Below are positions 1 through 9,111 of a DNA stretch of 64,000 nt, piece after piece (the stretch's first letter is position 1; each line of letters opens with the position of its first letter). Under the pieces are notes generated by a model. That model was not told where the DNA came from and did not search any database. It saw nothing but the letters and a program-made list of their open reading frames with translations. The position numbers and the translations under genes are program-made. The DNA is taken from positions 62,001 through 126,000 of the forward strand of contig JAGCPF010000025.1 of NCBI GenBank assembly GCA_017642335.1. The letters run 5' to 3'. The stretch is from Fibrobacter sp. (GTDB lineage: Bacteria > Fibrobacterota > Fibrobacteria > Fibrobacterales > Fibrobacteraceae).

Positions 1-186
1 GTTGTTAATCGTAAATCAGTAAATGACATTGTTGATCTTTTGAATGATTTATCTATTGAAAATCTTAAAGATCAAGCAATAAGGAATTTTGAAGAGGCGA
101 AGAAGTATGACGATCAGATTTTAGATTTGAAACGAAATGCTTTTTTTAAGAAAGTAAAAAAAGATGTTGAATCAAATATACCGTAA
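1..186 (+). CDS. C-terminal end of an unidentified protein, possibly a glycosyltransferase
   Basis: An open frame runs from the window edge to a TAA at 184-186, giving 61 residues rich in Lys, Asp and Asn. It ends 17 bases before the polymerase gene, so it is probably in the same polysaccharide operon. The tail (LLNDLSIENLKDQAIRNF and onward) is amphipathic and looks like the end helices of a GT4-type glycosyltransferase, but this is inference from context only. No catalytic region is visible. Confidence 0.5.
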   Translation, partial: VVNRKSVNDIVDLLNDLSIENLKDQAIRNFEEAKKYDDQILDLKRNAFFKKVKKDVESNIP

Positions 187-203
187 TTGGAGTCAAGACT
201 TTT

Positions 204-1613
204 ATGAGTTATGAAATAATAAAAAAGCTAATAAGTGGCTCAATTTTATTATTGTCTCTTTTTTCGACTTTTTATCTTTTATTATTCGTTAATGAAGAAG
301 GCTTTGAGTTTATTTGGGTTTTGCCATTAACATTTGGTTTGTGTTACCCTTTTTTAAGTAAAGCTGTTGAAAATGAACAATTGACTATTTTCTTCTCATT
401 CTTCACAGGAGTCTCATTTCTTCGATATGTTGCAGGCCCCTTTCTTTTGTCATATACGAATGATTATTTTGGCTTGATAATGAATGTTCGGCCTTCAATT
501 CATGCTTTGCATGTTGCAACATATTTGATGGTATACGAATTAATTGCTTGTTCTTTAATTGTCTATTTCTTTTCTAAAAGACAATTTTTTCAAAGTAAAG
601 CCCCTTCTTATTTGACATTGCCTAAATCTTATTTGTTTTACATGGTTTTTGTTTTCATTTCTGCATTATTTGTTTTAAGAAATCCATCGATAATTTATTT
701 CTTTTCATTTGGAATATGGGGGATGAATGATCTTGAGCTGTCGACTCTTACAACTTCAGCGCAAGCAACAATAATGTTGGCCATCAGTGCAAAATTTGTA
801 TTATTTTGGATTTTGTTAAGTTGGATAAAATCAAAACATGATTCATCAAATTTTCCTTTTCTATGGAAGTTTTTAGGGGCTGTTGTAACTTTTATTCTTG
901 GTTTTCTTTATTACGGAGGAAATCGAGCGCAATTCCTTTTCTCTTTAATATCTTCTTTTTATATTTTCATATTATTTTTCCCAAATTTAAAGCGAATTGT
1001 CATTCTTCTCTCTTTTGTTTTTGGTGTAATCGTTCTATCCTTCATGACTGATCAAAGAAATTACTTTGACTACTATTCCTATGAAAAAGGAACAAGGAAC
1101 AAGATTTTAAATACATCTCAGACAATAACAGCTTATTTTGGAGGTCTGACAAATGTTGCTATTGGGGTTGATATGGCTGAACGTTTTTCGGACCGACGGA
1201 ACGGTTCACAGGTTTTAAGAGATGTCTTGTTGCCAGTTGTTGGATTAAACAAACTTATAACCTTTGAGAAAAAAGAAACGTCAAATACATTGTTTAATTA
1301 CGTCTTTTTTAATTCTAAAAAAGTTACCTCACAAATATTACCTTCTATAGCGCATGGCTATTTTTTCTTTGGCCCAATTTTCTGTGTTTTAATGGATGTT
1401 CTTCAATTTATTTTCATCTTTTTCCTCATAATAATACTTAAAAAGACTCGTCGTATGGAACTAGTTTTTATTTTTAATGTTGTATTATTTAGGTTCTCGT
1501 TAATGTTTGGGCAAAACATCACTCAACAAATAAATGGAATAGCCATGCAATTAGTGCTACCGATGTGTGTATATTGGTTAAATAATCAGATTTCTCTTAC
1601 AAGGAAAGAATAG
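204..1613 (+). CDS. O-antigen/oligosaccharide repeat-unit polymerase (Wzy-like membrane protein)
   Basis: The 469-residue product is almost entirely hydrophobic, with about 10 to 12 predicted membrane segments. Between them lies a longer polar loop (about residues 285-365) containing the charged DQRNYFDYYSYEKGT region. This topology is typical of Wzy/EpsG-type polymerases, which join lipid-linked sugar repeats at the periplasmic face. No short catalytic motif defines the family, so the call rests on topology, length and the following flippase gene, which starts 10 bases after the stop. In-frame CGG codons (489-491, 1197-1199) are ordinary arginine here, a useful contrast with the phage. Base composition is AT-rich, as is common for polysaccharide clusters. 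Confidence 0.7.
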   Translation: MSYEIIKKLISGSILLLSLFSTFYLLLFVNEEGFEFIWVLPLTFGLCYPFLSKAVENEQLTIFFSFFTGVSFLRYVAGPFLLSYTNDYFGLIMNVRPSIHALHVATYLMVYELIACSLIVYFFSKRQFFQSKAPSYLTLPKSYLFYMVFVFISALFVLRNPSIIYFFSFGIWGMNDLELSTLTTSAQATIMLAISAKFVLFWILLSWIKSKHDSSNFPFLWKFLGAVVTFILGFLYYGGNRAQFLFSLISSFYIFILFFPNLKRIVILLSFVFGVIVLSFMTDQRNYFDYYSYEKGTRNKILNTSQTITAYFGGLTNVAIGVDMAERFSDRRNGSQVLRDVLLPVVGLNKLITFEKKETSNTLFNYVFFNSKKVTSQILPSIAHGYFFFGPIFCVLMDVLQFIFIFFLIIILKKTRRMELVFIFNVVLFRFSLMFGQNITQQINGIAMQLVLPMCVYWLNNQISLTRKE

Positions 1614-1623
1614 ATTAATTTTT

Positions 1624-3120
1624 ATGAATACGAGAAATAGGATAATACTAACTGGACTGACTGCATTCCTTTCGCAGTTGTCTAGTATCCTTATTGCTCT
1701 ATTTCTACCTAAACTATTAATTCTCTCTTATGGCTCGGATGTAAACGGTGTTATTTCCGCTGCGAGGCAATTTTCTTCTTATTTGGCAATGATTGATAGC
1801 GGAATTGCTGCAGCAACATGTTATCAGTTCATTAAGGCTTTTAAAGATTGCGATACGAAAAAAATCAAAGATTTATATTCGACGGTTGGAAAATTTTTTA
1901 GGAATGTTGCGTATATAGTCACATTCATAACCATTATTTTTTCAATAGTTTACGCATTCATTCTAAAAACAACAACAGATATTCACCTAATCGTATACAT
2001 TTTCTTCATGTATTCTTTAGGAACCATTGTTGCCTTCTGGAGTTTTTACAAATACAATTTGGTGTTATTCTCTGATGGAGATCAGTATAAAATAACCTTT
2101 GCTTGCATATTTTCATCACTTTTGATTTTCTTCTGCCAATATGCGTTAATAAAGTTGTCAGTTAATATTTATATAGTCATAGCCGTATTCCCGATCTCGA
2201 TTTTCTTACGACTTTTAATCATCAGGCATATGACTTTGGCAAAGCACCCTTATATCCGTGAGAAAGGGTGTGTTGACAATTCGCTAATCTCTCAAAAGTG
2301 GGATTCCATAACGCTCAATATTGCGGATAGCATGAAAACGTTCGCCCCAATTATCAGTATTTCTTGCTTTTTCGGGGCTTCTTATGTGAGCGTATATGCT
2401 ATTTATGAATCTGTCCTTCACCTCGGTTCATCAATTCTCATAATGTGCCAGCACGGATTAACGCCGTTATTAGGACGGTCTTTTATTGAAAAAGACGACA
2501 GTGCAAAGGAAAAATTTGAATACCTATATTCAATCGTATTTGTACTATCTGGAATAATTGTAACATGCTTTTCTGTTCTTTTCTTGAATTTCATAAAGAT
2601 ATATTTAGGCACAAAAACGGATGTCAGCTATATTTATCCATTACTGGCGCTGTTTATGATAGTCAACACTTGGTTCTTGATGGTCAGAACCTCTTATGAG
2701 TCCTTGATCAAAGCCAATGGGTTAATTCGTGAATTGAGAGATGGCGCTATCGTAGAAATATGCCTGGCCTTGGTGTTCTGCTTCATCTTTGCCAAAGTCT
2801 TGGGCTTCGAATACACAATTATCGGTGTTATTATCTCGTCGGCATACAGAACCATCAGAATGGCCCGTTTCTGCAAAAACAGGATGGAATTTGGCAAAAA
2901 GATTATTCTCAATCTAGTAATTTGGGGCGTCATAACGACAGCCGTTGTCCTGCTGTTTAAAAACTGGTTTGACAGCCTTTCCATAGCTCAATTCATCGGC
3001 TATTCATGCCTGACCCTAATTGTGAGCACAATAGCATATGCCGCAGTAGGCATGCTCCAAAGTTCTTTACTCAGGGCATTATTCGTAAAGCGAATCCGTA
3101 ACCTTATAGGGAAAAAATAG
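1624..3120 (+). CDS. Polysaccharide flippase (Wzx-like, MOP superfamily)
   Basis: The 498-residue integral membrane protein has about 12 to 14 hydrophobic segments. Its start (ILTGLTAFLSQLSSILIALF) and spacing are typical of Wzx-type repeat-unit exporters of the MOP superfamily, which move undecaprenyl-linked sugar units across the inner membrane for the polymerase encoded just upstream. The C-terminal third (ALVFCFIFAKVLGFEYTIIG and onward, then YRT) aligns by eye with the flippase remnant at 5427-5800, so a second flippase gene once existed here. The ATG at 1624 lies 10 bases after the upstream stop. Codons become more GC-rich toward the 3' end. Confidence 0.8.
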   Translation: MNTRNRIILTGLTAFLSQLSSILIALFLPKLLILSYGSDVNGVISAARQFSSYLAMIDSGIAAATCYQFIKAFKDCDTKKIKDLYSTVGKFFRNVAYIVTFITIIFSIVYAFILKTTTDIHLIVYIFFMYSLGTIVAFWSFYKYNLVLFSDGDQYKITFACIFSSLLIFFCQYALIKLSVNIYIVIAVFPISIFLRLLIIRHMTLAKHPYIREKGCVDNSLISQKWDSITLNIADSMKTFAPIISISCFFGASYVSVYAIYESVLHLGSSILIMCQHGLTPLLGRSFIEKDDSAKEKFEYLYSIVFVLSGIIVTCFSVLFLNFIKIYLGTKTDVSYIYPLLALFMIVNTWFLMVRTSYESLIKANGLIRELRDGAIVEICLALVFCFIFAKVLGFEYTIIGVIISSAYRTIRMARFCKNRMEFGKKIILNLVIWGVITTAVVLLFKNWFDSLSIAQFIGYSCLTLIVSTIAYAAVGMLQSSLLRALFVKRIRNLIGKK

Positions 3121-3220
3121 TAACAGCAGAAAACCGGTTGGCTGTGCTGCACAATTTAAATCGGCTCTGAAAGATGTGGGGTGGGATTGGAAATGTGTTT
3201 GATTATACTCAGGACAATCG

Positions 3221-3766
3221 CTATATGACGCTTTTATTTTTTTCTTTTCGTTCGTTTATCAACATTATCAAGTCGTTAAATAAATGGCAATTTTTTATAT
3301 GCTGCTGATTTAAAAGGGTAATCTCGTTGTCTTGTAGTTGTATTACATTTTCTGATGCCATTTCCTTTTTATGCCAAGAAAAGTTCAGCAATGTGATTTT
3401 TAGCGTTTTTTTGATGTTTTTTAATAAGTTTTTGTCTATTCCATATTTTTTAGAGACGCAACGCATAATTTCGTCTATTTCCATGCTGGCTTTCTTCCCG
3501 TAGGAAATCGCATGTTTTCCAACGATTTTTCCGTCCAAGACATCTTGCATAAATGACTTGTATTTTTGCGAAAAATCTCTTACTTCAGTAATGAAAAAAT
3601 TTCTTAATTCTCTGTCGGCAGATAAACGCTGTGTGATTATTTTTGTAATTACAAGGGCGATAATAATGTCGGCTAAAATTGAAAATATATCAATCCAATT
3701 AGAGATGTCCATTTTAGCAAAAAGAGATAATGAGTTGTTGTAACATGAGCAGAAAATATCTATCAT
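3221..3766 (-). CDS. Small membrane-anchored protein of unknown function
   Basis: This 181-residue protein has one clear hydrophobic segment near residues 25-43 (WIDIFSILADIIIALVITKI), followed by a charged, probably helical domain. It is the last gene of a three-gene minus-strand set. Its ATG overlaps the end of the STAS-like gene by 4 bases, which implies translational coupling. I do not recognise the family. The arrangement (ATPase-fold protein, STAS-like protein, membrane protein) suggests it could be the output or membrane-acting component of a regulatory or defence module. That role is inference. Confidence 0.6.
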   Translation of the reverse strand: MIDIFCSCYNNSLSLFAKMDISNWIDIFSILADIIIALVITKIITQRLSADRELRNFFITEVRDFSQKYKSFMQDVLDGKIVGKHAISYGKKASMEIDEIMRCVSKKYGIDKNLLKNIKKTLKITLLNFSWHKKEMASENVIQLQDNEITLLNQQHIKNCHLFNDLIMLINERKEKNKSVI

Positions 3767-4182
3767 GCGTCACATTCTCTCCAAAGTCCGCATTCCAAAC
3801 CTTTTTTCCCAATTCTCCACCAAGGGGCGTGTTTTTGAGTGACTTTGGGTGGATTGTTTTGACGACGACGTTCTTCCCATTGATTAAATGAATCTTCAAG
3901 AAAATCAATCCAATCGGGTTCTTCGGTTGATTGAATTTCTAGATTAGCCGAAACGACATCTTTTGAGAAATCATATATTAAACACCCGAAAGCTTCATCT
4001 AAGAAGGATGGTGCATATCCGGCAACCCCATCTAGGTCAACAGATAGTTTTTCTTTTTTTTCAAGAGCGTTTTTGAAAGCCTCGTTCAAAATAGAATGAT
4101 AGTATTCTTCACCAGAATAATCACTTATATCACAGTGGCGCAAAAGCGGGTTTTCGCTAAAGTCTCGTATTTTAATTTTCAT
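3763..4182 (-). CDS. STAS-like DUF4325 family protein
   Basis: The 139-residue protein matches the DUF4325 STAS-like pattern: a central LSVDLDGVAGYAPSFLDEAF segment (beta strand, then a serine-containing loop and helix), as in anti-anti-sigma-like domains. STAS-like proteins typically bind a GHKL-type ATPase partner, and here the upstream gene encodes exactly such a fold. The two genes overlap by 11 bases and the downstream gene by 4, so the three are surely one operon. The C-terminal tail (QWEERRRQN and onward) is basic. By analogy the pair may act as a phospho-switch, but no target is visible. Confidence 0.7.
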   Translation of the reverse strand: MKIKIRDFSENPLLRHCDISDYSGEEYYHSILNEAFKNALEKKEKLSVDLDGVAGYAPSFLDEAFGCLIYDFSKDVVSANLEIQSTEEPDWIDFLEDSFNQWEERRRQNNPPKVTQKHAPWWRIGKKGLECGLWRECDA

Positions 4183-5203
4183 TTTCTATGCTCCATTGAT
4201 AAAAGGTTCCTCGGAATTTGGAGGCTGATGATAATTTTTTTGAGTTGTGTTCGTTTTCAAAATCAATAAATCCGTCATTTGTGACGACATATAATTTAGA
4301 AAATAAATTGTCCTGAAAACCTTTTTTTATTGCGGGTAGGCCATGGTTTCTGTTGATTTTTCCTGTATTTGATCCATATTTTTTTTCGAATGCTTGATTT
4401 AAAATGGTGACCGAATCTTGAACGCCAAAGAAATAAGGGAGCTTGTCCTTCCATTTTTTGTTCAATGTCTCTATAATGCCTTTCCCAATGTCTGTTATGG
4501 TTACAATGGCTGTTTTATCAGTCTTTCTATAAATACCCATAATCCATTTACGATTTTTTGTTTCAGAATACCCCCATTCAATGGCGTTGCCACATATTTC
4601 CAGTACAATGGAATGTATTCTTGAATGAGTTTTACGCAAATTGCATCCTGTTAAGCCGATGTCGGAAAGGATCCTTTTTATTCGATTTGAAACTTCGACA
4701 ATATCGCTAGATTTAAGTTTGCCAGAACCCTTACTGAAAGTCATCATTTCGCCATTGGTCTTGCCGTTAAATTTTTTCCCAAATTCATTATACATATCTT
4801 TAAAGAACCCAGTATTTTTCAACATTTTTCTAGGGGCCGAAGCCTCTGGATTTTTAAAACTCATTATTTTTTGCTCGTTCTTTCTATTCACCGAAATTGT
4901 CTTAATGATGCTAATTGTTGCGTAATCAATTTCTTTCACCTTTTTTAAAGATACATCTATTTTCCTTTTTTGCATTACAGGGTAATAATATTCTTCCTTT
5001 CTTATTTGACGGATGAATTTTAATGTTTCCTCGGGATTCTCTAGCAATCGCAAATCTTCGGGGGCTTCTACAATAAGCATTGATTTCTTTCTTGAAACAA
5101 TCTTTTTGGATAAGGAATGTCTCTTTTTTGCTTTTTTATTGTTGTGCAAGAACCATTTGTGGCTATATTTTTTCATATCATTCTGTTTTAGTTGATAGTT
5201 CAC
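4172..5203 (-). CDS. GHKL-type ATP-binding protein (HATPase fold), partner of DUF4325
   Basis: The 343-residue protein has a very basic N-terminus (KKAKKRHSLSKKIVSRKK) and a C-terminal HATPase_c-like domain. An N-box-like segment (VLEICGNAIEWGY, about residues 208-220) and a G1-like DIGKGI segment (about 258-263) are visible. There is no phosphoacceptor histidine domain, so it resembles anti-sigma-factor or MutL-like ATPases more than sensor kinases. It heads the operon with the DUF4325 gene. Upstream (5204-5270) is a very AT-rich region that probably holds the promoter. Function unknown; a switch or defence role is possible. Confidence 0.7.
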   Translation of the reverse strand: MNYQLKQNDMKKYSHKWFLHNNKKAKKRHSLSKKIVSRKKSMLIVEAPEDLRLLENPEETLKFIRQIRKEEYYYPVMQKRKIDVSLKKVKEIDYATISIIKTISVNRKNEQKIMSFKNPEASAPRKMLKNTGFFKDMYNEFGKKFNGKTNGEMMTFSKGSGKLKSSDIVEVSNRIKRILSDIGLTGCNLRKTHSRIHSIVLEICGNAIEWGYSETKNRKWIMGIYRKTDKTAIVTITDIGKGIIETLNKKWKDKLPYFFGVQDSVTILNQAFEKKYGSNTGKINRNHGLPAIKKGFQDNLFSKLYVVTNDGFIDFENEHNSKKLSSASKFRGTFYQWSIENEN

Positions 5204-5426
5204 TGTTAATTTAAAAAATATTCATACTTTTTTAATATATAACAAATATTTAATATAAGCTTAGTTGCTGCAAAAAGGAGAAATTTTTTTTTCGCATGTA
5301 CTCGAATATATATGGTTGGTAAAATATGGCGAACTGGCATCGTTGGTTCAGAAGGTAGGGAAGCACTCAATATTATGCCAGTTTTCGTCACGTATGAAAC
5401 ATTTATATTCTAGCATTTGTGTTAAT

Positions 5427-5800
5427 AGATCGAAACCGTCCTTAACCTCGTGACCGCAGTCGCCTTCGTCCTGAAATTCGGCCTGGTCGGTGTCGCCGTT
5501 GGAACCCTGGTCGCGATGGTCTACCGGACCTGTTACCTTGCATGGTACATCTCCAGGAACGTGATAAACCGCAGCCTCTGGGCCTTCGCGAAACACCTCT
5601 GCGTAGACGCCTGCTCAATCGCGTTGTTCGTCGGCCTGGTGTACAATGTCCTGGGCCCGATCCAAGAACTGCACGCGACCACTTACTTCGGCTGGAGCAT
5701 ATTGGCACTCAAGACAATCGCCCTGGGCATCCCCGCAATCGCCACCGTCAACACTGTGTTCTACTACCCCAAAATCACCCGATACATAAAGAAACAGTAA
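5427..5800 (+). pseudogene. C-terminal remnant of a second polysaccharide flippase
   Basis: A GC-rich open frame begins abruptly after an in-frame TAG at 5426-5428 and reads IETVLNLVTAVAFVLKFGLV onward to a TAA at 5798-5800. It aligns by eye with the last ~120 residues of the flippase at 1624-3120 (shared YRT and alternating membrane helices) but has quite different codon use. No start codon with a ribosome site precedes it, and the N-terminal three quarters are missing. It looks like the surviving 3' end of a flippase gene replaced by the AT-rich genes to its left. A strong terminator follows at 5821-5866. Confidence 0.75.
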
Positions 5801-5820
5801 CACTCAAAGACTTCTCAAAA

Positions 5821-5866
5821 AACAGACAGCAATAGTCAAAAAAGGTATTGACTATTGCCGTCTGTT
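5821..5866 (+). terminator. Intrinsic terminator hairpin after flippase remnant
   Basis: Arms 5821-5839 and 5848-5866 pair over 19 bases with one mismatch around an 8-base loop, and are followed by a T-rich stretch. It lies 20 bases after the flippase remnant stop. Confidence 0.8.
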
Positions 5867-5876
5867 TATATATATT
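5848..5876 (+). promoter_or_regulatory. Possible sigma70-like promoter for the cyclase-like gene
   Basis: TTGACT (5848-5853) and TATATT (5871-5876) are spaced by 17 bases. The -35 box falls in the terminator's right arm. Before the phage inserted, this would have stood about 45 bases upstream of the cyclase-like gene now at 38376. Prediction by eye only. Confidence 0.3.
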
Positions 5877-5898
5877 CAATAGTGAACAAGTGTGTAGT

Positions 5899-5906
5899 TT
5901 ACTTAA
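5899..5906 (+). repeat. Left 8-bp target-site duplication (TTACTTAA)
   Basis: TTACTTAA directly precedes the left 128-bp repeat, and the same 8 bases directly follow the right repeat at 38356-38363. Eight-base duplications are characteristic of IS1595-family transposition. Confidence 0.85.
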
Positions 5907-6034
5907 GGGAAAGTAGGACTTTCGTGTTGTGGATAAGTCGATAGCTTTTCGGGGCTAAAAAGACGATTAAAAACGCCTTCTGTTTAAAATTTTAAACACT
6001 TGGGGCTACTTCAACACCAAAGTGCTACATCGCC
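5907..6034 (+). repeat. Left 128-bp terminal direct repeat of the phage
   Basis: Identical over all 128 bases to 38228-38355. The outer left end begins GGGAAAGTAGGACTTT. The reverse complement of the right end begins GGCGATGTAGCACTTT. Over 23 positions 18 agree, so each repeat is itself bounded by imperfect inverted ends like a small IS1595-type MITE. Confidence 0.95.
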
Positions 6035-6255
6035 AAGGGGATTCGCCACATTTTATATAAGTGTTTGTGGTTTTCCGAAATGCTCCAAACAATCACCCAA
6101 ACAGAAACCACACACACCAAAATCGATCCTTGTCTTTGATTGGTCGTTAGGTTCTGTTTTTCTGGAATGTCGATTTAATGGGGTTTTGTCGTTTGGAATG
6201 GTGAAACGCTTTTTGGTGGTTTTGAAGTCGTTTTTGTTTTAAGCGATTGTGCGGT

Positions 6256-6541
6256 TTATTTCATGTTCATTCTTTCTGTAAGTTTCGCTACATTGACATT
6301 TAACGCATTTATTCCCGAAACGATTTCATCAAGTTTATTGGTCAATGTTTGCGTTTGGTCTTCTATGGATTTTATTCTTTGTTTGAGCAAAGCACATTCC
6401 GTCTTTAATTGGTTGTATTCGTTGTCCCTATGCGTTCCGAGTGTTCTTTCTTTGAATGTGGATAATCAAATAAACCACAGTTCCGCATATTACAGAAATA
6501 GCATTACTTGAATTTAAAAGGGTGCTTACGATTTCTTCCAT
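6256..6541 (-). CDS. Small membrane-anchored coiled-coil phage protein (possible lysis/spanin or XhlA-like), CGG-recoded
   Basis: In the plain frame the gene stops after 36 codons. Skipping the C at 6439 (ACT C GGA) opens the frame to a TAA at 6256-6258 and gives 95 residues. The N-terminal half has one membrane segment (ISVICGTVVYLIIHI, about residues 15-29). The second half is a classic heptad coiled coil (LKTECALLKQRIKSIEDQTQ and onward). One membrane helix plus a coiled coil at the end of a late operon resembles XhlA-type haemolysins or spanins, but no family motif proves it. Start ATG 6539-6541 follows the upstream gene by 9 bases. It is invisible to an ordinary gene finder because of the CGG. 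Confidence 0.75.
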
Positions 6542-6550
6542 ATTAACCTT

Positions 6551-7229
6551 CTATACATTGAATGAGAATGTAAACGAGATTGTCAAAGTTCCCTGTTTGA
6601 GTGAGCTTGTAAGAGAGCGAACGCCGTTCTGGTCTAGAAGGTCGTTGTGTTGTAAATGCCACATTCTGTTCATTCCAGCAACAATTTGGCATCTTGAACT
6701 GTCATAACCCCAACACGCAAGTTCATTGGCGAAGTTTGCGTTATTGCTCACGAACACGATGGAAGAACAAACGATGGAATTTAAGCTGGCGTTTAAAGAA
6801 ACTCTCAAACGAGCGTCTTCGGACGAATTATAATCTATCCTTACAGGGCAAGTAGATTGTGTACAGTTCGTGTAAATGTGGGTCAAAGTAAAATCATTAA
6901 CGCTTAATTGTTTTGGATTCCACAGTTCTGTATCTGTTCCGTCAAGCACCCTTGTCACATAACATTCATAAACACCGACATCATTTGATGCTGAAGGAAC
7001 ATTTGCTGAAATTACATTGTTTGAAATTGTAATGTTATTTCCGTGCTGTTAAAATGTCTTGTTTTGAGTTCATTGTCCTTTGTAAGTTTATGAGCGTTGC
7101 GGCTGTATTGGAAGCATAAGTATTAAAATCGTCTGTGGCGTGTGCTCCGATGTTCGTTCTCGCTTGAAGTTTTTCGTTGTCGTTTAAAGACTGTGAAATG
7201 TTGTATAGAACCTTATTTATTTTGGACAT
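6551..7229 (-). CDS. Phage structural protein, probably tail/fibre-associated, CGG-recoded
   Basis: Plain translation stops at GCA CGG AAA TAA after 64 codons. Skipping the C at 7043 joins it to the downstream frame for a 225-residue protein. The first part (MSKINKVLYNISQSLNDNEK, then TNIGAHATDDFNTYASNTAA) resembles the repeats at the end of tail fibres that read LNDNEKLQARTNIGA. The second part is rich in beta-strand-like Ser/Thr/Asn sequence. It starts 4 bases after the fibre gene at 7233-9096 and is probably co-translated with it. The product may be a fibre tip or a host-range accessory protein. No exact family is recognised. Confidence 0.7.
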
Positions 7230-7232
7230 GAT

Positions 7233-9096
7233 TTAATCTCCAGAAAATTGAAGGAAATAAAGAATGTTTGCTGCGTTATTGAATGACATATCAGTTGGGT
7301 CATACAAACGACCTTCACCACAATAGCCATAACGGTTATAAGCCATCGTGTAATCGAACAAATAATATGCTGTATGTGTTTGCCCAATGATTTCAAGCCC
7401 CTTATATACGACTTCCACATAATACAAGGTGTTTCTTTGTAGATAAAGAGAACCCTCGCTTGTTTCTATAAGTGGAAGTGTGTAATGACGATTTGAACCT
7501 TGTGTCAAATTCGTATATGCGGTTTCACCAAGTTTATTTCCGTTCAAATCGAAAATTCCAATTTGAATACAGCCGTATAATTGGACTGTTCCAACGGCAA
7601 AATCGACTTTGGTCACTTGACCTTTAGCGTCCGCCAATCGTTTGTATATGTAGCAGTTATGGTTATCTGTATTTCCAGGGGTGACATCGTGAACATTCCA
7701 AGGATTTGTTCCATCGTTTGCCGAGTCCACAAGGTCAATGGTAGAAACGGAAAGTTTAGGGTCGGATGTGTCGGGTGTCAAAACATCAAGATAAAGTTTT
7801 CCATTGGATTTGCTTATTTGAATGTCTGAATTTTCTGTCGCTTTTAAAACATCTTCCAAATAGCCAGCCGTAGAACCTGAGTCCACAGCAACCTTGTCGT
7901 TATTTGAAGAACCGCCACCACCACCAACTTGTTTATCGACCCTGTGAATGTAGAAGAATAAAGAAGTTAAAGTGAAATTTTGACTTGGTAAATTAACACT
8001 TGTTATAAAAGTTGCTGGTGCGTTTTGATCCCAACTTAATTCATAAATGTGAGTTCCAACGATTGAACAGTCCACATGAGAAACTGTATGTAATGAATCG
8101 CCTGTGTAAATGTCAAAGTTGTAATAATCTTCGGTAGCAACAGAATTTGAAAGTGTGGCTATTGCCGTAATATGGTAAACTCCACCTTGTCTTAGGGCTA
8201 TGTTTGAATTAGAAACATTTATGTTTCCAGAAACTTTCGTCCATGTTGCCCCATTGTTTGAATAAAATTTGCCGTATTCGTTTGATTGTGAAGCTATAGA
8301 CAAGTCAAAAATTTTGCTATCGACTTGTGTCGTTTCCGTTACGGTTATAGATTGGTCGCTAGATTGAACAGAAACATTCGGTGCTTGCCCAATGCCAGCG
8401 ATGGTATAGATTGTATGACCATCAGACGCTGTGGCTTCCTGAACGCTTATGGTGCCATCTGTATTCTTCACTTCTGTTTTGGCGGCTGCTATTTGCGTTC
8501 TCAGTTCATTGTCTGCCATTTGTCGGTTCATTGTTTCAGAAATCAAAGAACCCTGAACATTTGTTATAGAAGCATTGAGCGTATTATAAATTTGGTTGTC
8601 GTTGTCGCTTCTATTCTGAATTTCTGTTTGAATGGCATTATAAAGGGCTTCGTTGCCACTTACGGAATCGTAGAAGCCATCTATAGCCCCCTTTGCCGTT
8701 GGTGACAAAGACAAGTCATAATTGACACATTGACCAACTGTTTCAGAATTTACTGAAATATATTCGTCACCCCTTATGGATAAAACATAAGTTCCTTCAA
8801 TCGCCACACCGTTTGAAGGCTGAATGTTGTCAGTCGTCCATAAAAGATTTTTGTCCTTGTCGAAAACTTCCAATCTATATCGGTAATCGTTATTGACATA
8901 GACGACAGCCCTTCCATTGTTGTCTAAAATTATGTCTTTGGGGTTTAATGTAGAACCGTCGGGATCCTTGAATGTTTGAACAGGATACTTTCCGTTCGTG
9001 TCGCTATCGTGGTAAACATTCAAGATTCCGTGCTGTGTTTATTGTTCCATTCTTCAACATGAATTGAATGTTCGGGTCAAATAATAACTGTATCAT
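7233..9096 (-). CDS. Tail fibre/spike with P22-like head-binding start, CGG-recoded
   Basis: ATG at 9094-9096 opens a frame that stops after 30 codons. Skipping the C at 9030 (GCA C GGA ATC, after codon 22) gives a 620-residue protein ending at 7233. Residues 1 to about 100 (DNNGRAVVYVNNDYRYRLEV near residue 55) are like the P22 tailspike head-binding domain, which attaches spikes to the tail hub. Next comes a helical stretch with heptads (about 125-190), then beta-rich domains and a GGGGGSSNN linker near residue 390. No other in-frame CGG occurs in the gene. The site context CAGCACGGAA is shared with the site at 7043. Confidence 0.8.
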
Positions 9097-9111
9097 TTTT
9101 CAAACCTCAAA

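Noticed and set aside
204..1613. A genome-wide change of the meaning of CGG in the host
   Set aside because: Host genes carry CGG in frame as arginine without a shift (489-491 before C, 1197-1199 before A). The effect is confined to phage genes.
5427..5800. A short overlapping high-GC ORF set on both strands here as separate genes
   Set aside because: They are shadow frames of the flippase remnant, which alone gives a recognisable membrane protein sequence.
6063..6090. TTTTCCGAAA as an enlarged anticodon loop reading CGGA
   Set aside because: The sequence matches an 8-base loop with UCCG, which is tempting, but no 5-bp stem is adjacent and no D-arm, T-arm or acceptor pairing is found around it.
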